The notes under the pieces are model-generated. The model was not told where the DNA came from. It ran no database searches and saw only the letters and a program-made list of their open reading frames with translations. Source: Pleodorina starrii (lineage: Eukaryota; Chlorophyta; Chlorophyceae; Chlamydomonadales; Volvocaceae). Taken from it: a stretch of DNA of 64,000 nt. Both the position numbers and the translations under genes were made by a program. The stretch lies in contig BRXU01000001.1 of the NCBI GenBank assembly GCA_030267565.1, positions 2,046,001 through 2,110,000 of the forward strand, given 5' to 3'. Below are positions 54,372 through 64,000 of this stretch, piece by piece. Positions within the stretch are counted from its first letter, which is position 1. Each line of letters opens with the position of its first letter.

Positions 54372-56888
54372 CTACATCCTGCCGCCGCTCCAGCCGCCCT
54401 TGACCCCCTGCGACAGCCGTACCTCCCGCAGATAGCCGTACCCGTCGTACTCCCGTTCCACAGCCGACACGCTACCCTCCCGCCACAGCCAGGTCATGCC
54501 CACACACAGCCCCCGCGGGTACGCCCGCTGCCCCTTCTTGCCGTTACCGTTGCCGTTACCGTTGGAATTCGAGCTGGATCCGGATCCAGATCTGCCAGCG
54601 TGTTGGGATGCTGGATCCGCGGAATCCAGATCCACGGGCACGTAGTTGTCCACCATGCGCAAGCTGAGTACGACACCGCCGGGCAACCAGAAGGACGCGC
54701 CCTCATCGCCCGACGGCAGCGCCGTGGATGTGTCCCACAGCTGCTGCTCCTCCGTACTGCTGTACACCCATACCGAGCGCTCGTCGCCTGGGACACGGGT
54801 GAGCGGCACGGGTGAGGACACGGGTGAGCAGCACGTGGCCGGCAGCGAAGCGACGCGCCAATAGGCTGCTGCTGCTTGACTCGCTGCCTTCTTCTCGCTG
54901 CGCTGCCTTTGACTCGCTAAATCCACAAGTACGGTACCCGCACCCGCACCCGCCAGCCCTCACTCACCCGACAGGGGGTCCACCTCGTCGATTCCGGTGG
55001 CGCACACCGTGAACACATTCCAGGAGCCCTGGCCGGGGGAGGGCGGGGAGGGGAGGGCGGGGAGGGGAGGAAGCGCGGGAGGTGGTCAGGAGGGGAGGAG
55101 GTCAGGACTCAGGACGACGAAGCCGTGTTCCGGTGGGGAGGGGTTGAGAGGGGCAGGGAAGGAAGGAAGGAAGGAAGGACGGCGCAAGCCTCAACGCCCC
55201 GAGCAATGCCGAAGAGGACTCGGCGTATGCAGCAACAAGAAGCCGGGAGCTGCTCTCCGTGACAGCCCACCCCTCTCCCCCCTCCCCCAGCAGAAACCCA
55301 ACACAGGACGCCCCGCGTGTGGACTTTAAGATTATTTAGGGGCGGTGCGGTAACGGGAGCCGCGCGATCCCGGGCTGTCACACCCGCGGACAGAACCTCC
55401 GCTGCCGCCTCCTCCTCCTCCTCCACCGCCCGCGGCAGCAGCACACGCCACCTTCAAACCCACCCAACCCTTGTGAGACCGTCCTTCTGTCACCCCCCCC
55501 CCATACACCCACCACCCACCTGCAGCTGTGCGGGTGTGGGTCGGGGCAGCTCCGTGCAGGGCCGGGCCAGGGCGCGCACCTCCCCCGGCGGTGAGCTGAG
55601 GCGCTCCGAAGTCGCGGGGCCAAGCCACTCCTCCAAGAACAGCAGGATGCGCAGCACCTGGGCAGACGGTTGGTTTGGTCGGATTGGTTGGTTGGTGTGG
55701 TTGGTTGGTTGGCTTGGTGGTTAGATGGACCGCGCGAGCGCCAATTTAGAATAATGAAAAGCAGAGCCAGCGACTGCTCTCCCGGGAAGCCGGCGAGCAG
55801 CGTGCACCGCGTGCCCCCCTCTTCCCTGTTTCCTCCCCTCCTTTCTCCCCCCTCCTCCCTTCCCTCCTTCGTTCTTCCGCATCCTTCCCCCCCCCCCTGC
55901 ACTTCGCCCCACCCACCCACCCAACCACACACCCACAGTCACACACGGCCCCCCCACATACAAACACACCTGCACGTCCACCTCTCCGTTCTCCAGCTGC
56001 CCAATCCGCAGCGTCATCTTGATTCTCATGCGGCTGCGGCTGCCCCAGTCCACCAGGCACTGCTCAACCACACTGGTGGTGGTGGGGAGCAGCGTGGAGC
56101 CGTCTGGGGGAGCAGGGGAGCAGGGGGTAGGCGGGTGAGTGGGGGGGTGTTTAGATGGGCGATGCGTTTTGTGAGCAACTGCGATCCAACCAGCTCACAA
56201 CCCCATGGGATGGATTACCATCAAGACTAAGGGGAGGGTGGCGTGGGTGGGTGGGTGGGTGTGCGTGGGGAGGGAAGGTAGGGTGGGGTGGGGGAGAGCA
56301 GGTGCGTGGTGGTGTGTAAGTGCGTGGGTGTGGATTAGGCGGGCCGGCGTGCATGCCTTTAGCGTGGCTGCTTGCGTGCGTGAAGGCGTGCTGGTTGGGT
56401 GCATGTGCGCTTGATGGACGGATCAGAGGGCTTTGAGCAGGGCAGGCGGCAAAGTGGGGCAAGAAGAACGATACCGCAGCGAAGAGACGGAGGCGGCGTA
56501 GGCGAGCAGATGGGGGAGGTTAGGGGACGGACAGCGCCTGCGGCCCCCCACGCCACGAGACGCGCCACGAGACGCGCCACGCGCACACACCCTCGTCCTC
56601 ATCTTCGTCCTCGTCGTCGCCGCTGCCGCCACCGCCGCCGCCGCCCCGCGGCGCGGACGTGCTGGCAGCGGCGCCGCTGCGCGCCCGCGCCGCCGCCGCC
56701 CCTTCCTCCTCCATTTCTCCCGGGCCCAGGATCGCCTCATCGTTCACCAACTTGATCTGCTGCTGACCTGCGGAGTGACGGCACGGCACGTAGTGAACCC
56801 GCCGATACGGTTGGTGCGTAGCGCGGCGCGAAGCACACCACCGCGGTGGACGGTACCGGTACAGCGAACCCGCCGATACAGTGCACTC

Positions 56889-56941
<53 letters not shown>

Positions 56942-59900
56942 CGGTGCAGCAGTGCGCTGCTGGGCAACCTTTGTCGCTGAGTGAGATGTGTCACGGCGAG
57001 GCAGAGCGCTGCCCCACAACCCCAGCATGCACGTTGAGAAACCACGCAGATACCGCCCAGGAAGGCGAGCACACTCGTCGCCCCGCCCCCGCCCCCGTAG
57101 CGCTGGGTTCTCGCTAACGCCCTCTCCGTTGCCTCTCTGCGGTATATCTTTTTTCCCTGACCCCTCCCAAGTCCCAAGTCCCAACTCCAACGCACCAATG
57201 TACTCGGGCCCCGCCGAGTAGTTGCCCCCGTCGAAGATGACGACGCCGTCGCTGTTGAAGCTCAGTGCCTCCACATCCACATCCTCCTCCTCCTCCTCCT
57301 CCTCCTCCTGCTGCTGCTGCTGCTGCTGCCCCTCTCCCGGCCCCGCCTGGCCGCCCGCCCCGCCCTGCGCCACTGCGCCGCCCCGTGGCGGCCGCAGCTG
57401 CAGATCTGACAGCGCAGCCAGCTTGGTGCAGCTGCAGGGGGGGGAGGAGGCGGAGGAGCGGGATTAGGGAGTGATATGCTCCTTTTATAACATTAAAAGG
57501 GGAGGAGGCGGAGGAGGGGGGCACGGCCGGGATGGAGGGATGGAGGGAGAGGGCGACGGGTCATTGAGGGAGGGAGGGATGTAAGGAGGGAGGGATGCAG
57601 GGGGAGGGAGCGGGTTTTGAAGCGACGTGTGACGATGAGGCACAGAACGACAGCCCGGCGCCGTCGTCCTCTCAGCAGGAGCCTCGGAGGAAGGGAGGCG
57701 ACTTTGCCAAGCTTTGGCAGAGCACGGCAAGAGTACGACCCCCGAGTGCGTGCCACCTGCCATCCCGCGCGCCCATCAGCGCTTGCCGCAAAAGGGCCCC
57801 TCACCGGCCAATCTTCCGAATCAGCAAATCCGCCTCCTCCAGGGCCTCCTCCTCCGCCTCCTCCTGCCTGTGGGACCCCTCCGCCGCCGCCGCCGCAGCC
57901 AAAGGCGCCGCGCCGCCGCCTCCTCCTCCGGCGGCAGCGGCTCCGGCCTCCGAACCCGCCTGCCCCTGCCCCTGCCCCCGCTCCTGCTGCCCCTGCTGGC
58001 CGTATTTCACCCTCTGCTCCAGCGCCCGCGTGTATACGACAGTGATGTACTTGCCGCGCTCGTCCAACCAGGCCGGCTCGGGCTTGCCTGCAAGACAGCG
58101 GCGGCGGCGTGCGTGCGGGCGGGTGGGCGGGCGGGCGGCGTGTCGAGAAGCGCGGGCGCCGTCCACAGCTCACCGTTTGAACCGAGGGCGAACAAAATCC
58201 CAACCGCCAGCTCCGTCGGTCCGTCGGCCCATGCACCCCCACCACCACCTGTCAGAGTGGTGCAGGTAACCGGCAGCGCTGGAACGGAAGGGTAGGGCCG
58301 CCTCCCTCCCTCCCCCAAGTCCTCTCCCATACATCATACCGGCAGCTCGCGGGTCCCTGTTGCCCTCCCGCTCTCACCGCCCCCGCTCACCGCCTCGCTA
58401 AACCAACCCCCGCTCACCTCCGCATCCCCCCGCCCCCGCCCTGTTCCCCCCCTGTTCCCCAGCGCCCTGTTCCCCGCACCTTCCCAGGGTGTGTATGCGG
58501 CGTACTGGCCCACCCACTCGCCGCTGAGGTGGCTGCAGAAGGTGCCCCACCTGCACCGCCACCGCCACCGCCACCGCCGCCGCCGCCGCCGAAACACAGA
58601 CACAGCGCAGGGGGTGGTAGGGAGGAGGGAGAAGGAGGGGGAGGGAGGGGGTCAAACGCAGCACAGCGGGTGGGACGTGGGAGTAAGGGCGCCTGCTCCT
58701 GGCATTCTGGCGGTCAGGGCGTGGAGGCGGCAACCACCAAGGGGGTTGCCGAGTTTGTGTGTGTGTGTGGGGGGGGTCAATGGCGCTCGCGGGAGCGGGG
58801 GGTGCCAACTTGGTGCGCAACGCGACACCCGCCCCTCCCGGGCCAGTGCGTGTTGGCGGGAGGGGGGGCTGCCCTCCCGGGTGGCGTGCGCGCGGGCGGG
58901 TGAGCGGGTGTGCTTACCCCCCCCCCACACACACACACCCTCCCTTGGCATGCCGGCGGGCAGGGTACGTACTTGGGTTCCGCCGCGGGCTCCGTGGGGG
59001 TTAGCTCATCCTGGGGGGGGGCAGGGGCCATGCAGGGGAGGGGAGGGGAGGGGAGGCGGGGTTGCGTGGACGGGGGGTGGGTGGAGGGTGAGTTGAGGGG
59101 CGCTCCGGAGCAGGGGTAGCGGCCGTGGCAGCGAGAGCGGGCGCTGGCGGTGGTGGGAGCGGGAGCGCGCATGTGTGCGGGAGCGTGCTGTGGGCGGCGC
59201 TCGCCCCCCCCTACCGTGGTGCCGCGCGACTAGCGGAGGAGCAGGCGCTACGATTCGCCGCATGCATCATTCCGTGGCACGACTCCATCCGTGCGCACAA
59301 CGTCTATCGGCTAGACAACGCCAACCATTTCAGGGGGATGTCATCATCATATGTGTGTGGGCGTTACATGGTTAGTTGGTTGGGTTCCTCACCCCATGCC
59401 TTATCATGCACAGGGATGCACGACGTAATCGGTTGCACGACGTGCCGCTGATGGTGCCACGCCGTCGCATGACCCACGGGTCAGCGGCGTTGACTACGGA
59501 CGGGCGGACGGACGGACGGACGGTCGGACGTTACGGTCGTGGGACTTACCAGCAGCGTTACACTGATGGGGTCTGTGAAAGTGGTCTCGGGCGGCGGCTG
59601 CGCCACACGGGACGCCAAGCGGCTGCCCCCTAAAGCGCCGGCAGCGCCAAAGCCGCCCCCGCCCTTCGCAGGCCTGGAGGGCAGGCCCTGACGCGCGGGC
59701 ACATCCTTCCAAGGGCTGCCGCCCGCGGGCGCAGCGGATCCAGAATCAGTTCCGTTGACCTTCTTTCCGCCGGCAGCGCCCCCGGCGCCGCTGCCGCTGC
59801 CGCCGGCCGGGCTGCTGCCGCTGCTATTGCCGCTGCTGCCGCTGCCGTCGCTCTTGCCGCCTCCGCGTTTGGGTCCCCCAGAAGACCAGGGTGAGGAGCC

Positions 59901-60171
59901 CTTCTTGGCGGCGTGCACTGCGGGAGCCGTAAAATCGAGGCGCGAGGCAGCATGTACGACGAGCGCTGGTTGAGCGATAAATGCAGCGCGCGAATCTTGT
60001 CACGCGACGCGCATCCGCTGTGGTGCGAAAGCATATTATAATGTGCAGACGACTGTCTTGAGCTGCGCAAGCCGGGAAAGCTCTCGCACCTCTCAATACG
60101 CGCTGACGCACGCCGGCGCGGTGTAGGACCGGCAAGCCCAGCCTAGAGCTACTTATACTTCCTGCAGCCAT
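54372..60171 (-). CDS. Probable chloroplast protein, DUF3598-like, 11 exons
   Basis: Exons by phase: 60171-60090, 59917-59550, 59010-58973, 58550-58480, 58087-57805, 57431-57196, 56767-56591, 56103-55970, 55657-55520, 55028-54968, 54787-54372, giving about 667 residues. The start MAAGSISSSRLGLPVLHRAG, through VLRVHA, resembles a chloroplast transit peptide with a V-x-A cleavage site. A Gly/Ser-rich linker follows. Then come WGTFCSHLSGEWVGQYAAYTP, VDVEALSFNSDGVVIFDGGN and VVEQCLVDWGSRSRMRIKMT. The C-terminal half has a lipocalin-like strand pattern: ASFWLPGGVVLSLRMVDNY, LCVGMTWLWREGSV, and YDGYGYLREVRLS. This matches the plan of DUF3598-type (CpcT-like barrel) proteins of plants and cyanobacteria: a W-x-x-F/L...G-x-W-x-G-x-y start and paired barrels ending in YD...REV. 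The family call is from memory of the pattern. Biochemical role unknown. Confidence 0.7.
56886..56942 (+). repeat. (CAG)n microsatellite in an intron
   Basis: About 19 CAG units in an intron of the gene at 54372-60171. It is non-coding in the deduced splice pattern, although it is open as poly-Gln, Ser or Ala in three frames. Confidence 0.93.
57283..57333 (-). repeat. (CTC)n(CTG)n coding triplet tract
   Basis: Lies within exon 6 of the gene at 54372-60171. On the minus strand it encodes a poly-Gln run followed by poly-Glu. Confidence 0.9.
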
Positions 60172-60841
60172 GGCGCATTGGATATCCCGTCGGAACGATT
60201 TGTCGTCGGTTCAGTCATTATAATTGGCAAGCTCAGGGCGCAGAGGTTGCGGTTGTCGTACCCGCGATTGTCTCGCTCGGTTGCTTGTCTCTTCCAGTAT
60301 CTCAAGAACTTGTACAAGCGTGGGGCTCTCGGTTAACATTTGTAAGTTTTAACTGGCATGATTGCTTCTCTTTCACTTTTTTGCTTTCGTCATTTCGCGT
60401 GCCCACGCTCAGAAGCCCGTCACATTATCGCTGCGCGTCCGTTTGTTGGACAACCATAATACGTATTTCTCTGACTATTGGATAGTGTAGGCGTAAGCTA
60501 GTCTAGCGTAGACCAGCAGTTTAGCACGAGCACTTCTGACATCCTGTGTAGTTCCACATGTTCTTTTCTCGGTGTCTTCTGGTAGTTTATAAGGTGGGTC
60601 TGATGGGCTTCTATCTGGCGCCCTGGGCCAGGGGGGGGGATCGGCACCGACGGGAGGGCCCCGGCCATAGGCCGCAGGCGCCCGGCGACTCAGAGCCGTG
60701 ATGCGGGTTACCGGCGTGGCGCGGCGAGGATGGCTGGGTGTGGGCACTTGTGAATGACCGCTGAAAGCTCGCACTGTTTAGAAAGACAATTGCACGGAAT
60801 CCCCATGAAACCCCGCCCTTTTGTTGATCGTTCTCCCCACA

Positions 60842-61208
60842 GACCACCGGCGGGAAAGCATGGAACCCCACCGGCGAGCTACGGCCCCTGTCGCCATCCC
60901 AGATACGCACGCGGAAAAAGAATCTCGGTATCGTCATGAAGAACCTGTCCGTGCTTAAGATGGCGGCGGCGAGGCAGCCCACGGTGCCGGTTCGGCTGTA
61001 CAAGCCACTCAACTTCACGCGTATGGTGTGGCTGCGGAAAAAGCTAGAAGAGGCCCGTCAGACGCTGGTTGGGAGCGGGGAGGATCGGGCTCTGCAGTCC
61101 AAGGTCCGATCCCTACTTCCGTGCCTCAGAGCGTCGGACCAGCCCGGGTCGCTACTGCCGCCAGCGGCCCGTGCGGCGCTAATACAGGACGGCACGCAAC
61201 AGCATTAA
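60842..61208 (+). other. Possible coding exon, family unknown
   Basis: After a CCCCACAG acceptor-like site the plus frame reads WNPTGELRPLSPSQIRTRKK, NLGIVMKNLSVLKMAAARQP and LYKPLNFTRMVWLRKKLEEA before a stop near 61208. The charged, helical, low-Ala composition is unlike chance GC-rich frames in this window. No partner exons were found between 60172 and 60840. An internal ATG at 60936 could be the start of a short protein. Confidence 0.3.
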
Positions 61209-61988
61209 TTGCGTTGGCGCGGTACCAGTGACAGCGAAACGGCTCAGCGAATGAGCGTACGTGTGGTTGAGCGTCTAGGGTTCAGCCAGTGTGTGCAATT
61301 TGGGCCTGAATTTGGACCAGCTAGCATGCCATGAAGGGACTGGACGGATTTTGAGGTTGTGGTGAAGTGGTGGTATGGCAGTTTAGTCTACGTTTAAGGA
61401 TGATTGCCTGCTATAGGCAGACGGACGCAAGTCGATGCACGCGTTGAAGGAGTCACATGTGTTACATCTGTGCAAGACCACGGAATCGATGATGGGTAAT
61501 CATAAAACCCTGGCCCTTTCACGAACACCTATTTCCCACCTTCCCTGAGCCCGGTGCCTAAATGAGTATCTCTGTCCAGAAGACTGAGACGGTAACAGGG
61601 TCTATCAGGATGCACGTCATGAACGTGTACCTAGACACCACATCGCATACTGAAGCCAACAGAACTTCCGGACGTCCGTAGATGAGACTGTTCCCCCAGT
61701 ACCGAAATAAGAACCATGGGGAAAATTCCGAGCCAGGCAGTTGCTAGGGATAAAATTACGGAAATTTTATTGGTAAAATCCCGCGCCAAGCGAAGGGCGA
61801 CAACGTACACAGTCAATTTTCCTCTGTCCACCCCTTACAACACCAGACAACCCTACGTAACCATGGTTACCATGAAAAGCATGTACACAATAATCTTCTA
61901 TAAATTAGGTGTCACTGCCAGTGTCAAGTGGCGCGCGCTAGCGTCATTAGTACAGTTGGACAGTTGGGGCGGTCGCAACCCGTCAGGT
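61209..61988. other. Intergenic, 3' region of the minus-strand membrane protein gene
   Basis: Relatively AT-rich DNA with no supported frame. It contains the likely poly(A) signal of the neighbour. Confidence 0.5.
61835..61839 (-). terminator. TGTAA poly(A) signal
   Basis: Minus-strand TGTAA about 150 bases downstream of the stop at 61989, at the usual volvocine spacing. Confidence 0.65.
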
Positions 61989-62829
61989 CTATGCCTGGTA
62001 GCCGGTCACGAACACAGTCAGGGCGTTCAGCGTAGCGGTGATGATGGCGCCGGCCACAGCCGTCTTGGAGCGGTCGCGCAGGGTCTCGGACTGGAAGAGC
62101 GGCACCTCCAGAATGTTCAGGAAAGAGTCTGCAGGTAAGGCGGAACACGAACCAATTTAGGACGACTATGACAATTAACCATATGCTTTAATTGACGTTT
62201 GGCGAGAAATTAAGCATGAACATCCTACACGGGAAGGGGGTACGCAATACTTACTCGAAGTGTAGATAAACAGAAGGGTGCCAACAACGTAGAGACCCAG
62301 AAGCGAGCCCTTAAGGCCAGCCAGCTTTCCCTCGACCAGGACGGCGTACAGGCCAATGGCGCCAATGACATACTGATAGGACGCGATGAACCAGTAGACT
62401 GCAAGCAAGGCAAGACGGCGGCAGGCGGGTAGGTGAGAAAGTTCCGAGACGCCAGAATTCACCCATGCTAGTATGACATTAAAGCATACGTATCAAGCAA
62501 GAAGCTTCCGGTGGTCGCCTGGCTCAAGGTTCGGGTCAAACATCCAAGGCGATGTCTGGCAACGGGGACCCCGATTCCGTCGAAGCATTCTCACAGCGGT
62601 AAATCTTCTTGCAGGTGAGCACACTGGCGCTGAAGCCGCCGATCTCGCCCAGCGCGTTGGTGTTGCCTTCGTACATCCCGTCATCGTGGCACTCGTTTTG
62701 GAGCGAGGCCAGGCCCCCCAGGAAAATTGTGGCGCTCATCACAGCGAGAGAAAGCACAGCAAAAAGGACGCTGTTATACTTCAGGCCGAAGCCACCGGAG
62801 CAGGACACGTCAAGTTTGACCTGGCACAT
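61989..62829 (-). CDS. Small four-pass membrane protein
   Basis: Three exons (62829-62595, 62398-62255, 62128-61989) with clean GTGAG and GTAAGT donors join in phase to 172 residues. Predicted membrane segments: YNSVLFAVLSLAVMSATIFL, YWFIASYQYVIGAIGLYAVL, SLLGLYVVGTLLFIYTS and TAVAGAIITATLNALTVFV. The loop after the first segment holds several cysteines (NECHDDG, LTCKKIYR), as in MARVEL- or tetraspanin-like four-pass proteins, but no family signature is decisive. It lacks the low-complexity tracts of its neighbours and has short introns. This suggests a compact, possibly well-expressed gene. Location would be a cell membrane. Function unknown. Confidence 0.78.
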
Positions 62830-64000
62830 TCTTCCGGAGTCCTAAGCAGTCAACGAGGTTCAGTAATGTATACAAGGAACAGTATGTGTCGTTGTTTGTA
62901 ATACAGAGATGCGTTCGCGAAAGCTTATGTAGTTGTCTAGTTTCGAGAAGCTTTATGCCAACGCAGAGGTAACGGATCCTGTTGTACAAGCATTCAAAGC
63001 TGACGCGGAGGGCGGAGCTCCGGAGCACTGTTGGCGACGCATGCGTTCCATAATGACAAAGTTGAATCTGCAATTGCTCGTTAAAACAACGCGATACTGC
63101 GGCCGTTGCGTGGACCGAACCTGGACAACACGCGCCGCCACCAACCGTCAAAAGTCTCGCGACCACCAGCAACAATCAACCCAATACGACAACGCACAAA
63201 CAAGTAAATGTTTTTTAAGTTTGCGGTATCGTGTCGTGACTGCCAGTGACCGACAGTACCGACAGTCCGACACCGTCGAACGACATGAGTTCACTTCTGG
63301 AGACATAGTACAAGAATGGCGGCCGACCTCCGTGCCATGGGTGTAAGGGTCGTGCCACGCCGTGCCGCGTTGTGCCCATCGCACAGCCGGTTTGGACGTT
63401 GGACAGCGTGAAGTTAGGCTCGCTGCAGGGGTGGCATAGTTGTTCCGATACCACGGGCTGGCCGTGCACTCACAGGTCTCTCTGGCTTCGTATGCCGTCA
63501 ACTCTTATAAGGTTCTTTCATTCCCCTTCTCTGTCATTTGCGTGACTATCGAGTGGCGGCAATGGCCATCCGGCCTTGAGGGCTCCTCGCATAAGGTGGA
63601 ACTGGCGGAAAAGAACACCTCCTCGACCGGCGGCCCCCTACCTCACGCACCCTGCGCATCGTCCACGAAGCAAGCCACAAAGCACAGCGCCATCGGCATT
63701 TTAGCGTCGTCACGATACGTTTACTGTCGGCCTTCGCACCACTAGGCCTTTTTTGCAATGGGCTTTTGACCAAAGCGGTGAGCCAGCGGGCAAAACCCTA
63801 GCACCCTAACCCGAAGCCCGCGCGTGCGATTCTTGCACCTGAGTGGTCAGCCTGGCTCTTCGTAACCGGCGATCTAGGCTGGCTTGGAAGCCCAGGCACA
63901 ACCTTTCGCCGGCAAGGACCTTGCGCGTCATCATTGCTTGAGTGTGGTGCCCCTCGTCGCTCGTCCGGTTGATGTGGGTCGCACTCTTACGGCATTCTTA
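62830..64000. other. Right-end stretch, no supported gene
   Basis: It includes the 5' leader and promoter of the four-pass membrane protein gene. The rest shows only short frames without family features. CCCTAG/CCCTAACCC near 63795-63812 is too short to call telomeric. Confidence 0.45.

Noticed and set aside
63795..63812. Possible telomere sequence at the right end
   Set aside because: Only two degenerate CCCTA units, not the TTTTAGGG pattern.

Overview
This window looks like nuclear DNA of a volvocine (chlamydomonadalean) green alga. Its genes are GC-rich and heavily split by GT-AG introns. Its proteins carry long Ala, Gly, Pro and Gln runs between conserved blocks. TGTAA poly(A) signals lie downstream of several stops, and a short run of the TTTTAGGG telomere repeat used by these algae sits inside an intron near the left end. 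The species cannot be named from the sequence.

Layout. 1-3354 (minus): a partial gene with a block resembling the post-SBP region of SPL/CRR1-type proteins, preceded by a weaker gene model with one membrane segment. 4819-6367 (minus): a reductase of the beta-hydroxyacid dehydrogenase/glyoxylate reductase (GLYR) family. 6777-19639 (plus): a 19-exon gene for the exocyst subunit SEC5, whose conserved blocks appear in the same order as in plant SEC5. 20507-28990: two tandem copies of a roughly 4-4.5 kb unit, each with a secreted CAP/PR-1 protein gene on the minus strand. 29390-33051 (minus): a 5'-truncated LINE retrotransposon with an intact reverse-transcriptase ORF. 33841-39913 (plus): a large low-complexity membrane protein with an RPGC block, ankyrin-like helices and C-terminal membrane segments, related to the gene at the left end. 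42034-44492 (plus): a second GLYR gene, closely related to the one at 4819-6367 but with a predicted organelle-targeting presequence. 48041-52425 (minus): a serine/threonine protein kinase. 54372-60171 (minus): an 11-exon gene for a probably chloroplast-targeted protein of DUF3598-like type. 61989-62829 (minus): a compact gene for a protein with four predicted membrane segments. The stretches between are intergenic and rich in simple repeats.

The genes do not form a pathway. They are independent eukaryotic transcription units. The main points of interest are structural: two duplicated gene families (GLYR and CAP), a possible in-frame cassette exon in SEC5 born from a duplicated splice donor, repeat arrays that begin exactly at 5' splice sites, a roughly 45-bp motif shared by introns of unrelated genes, and two copies of an undescribed SPL-like membrane protein family. 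Exon coordinates were worked out by hand from splice consensus and reading-frame phase. They need transcript support.
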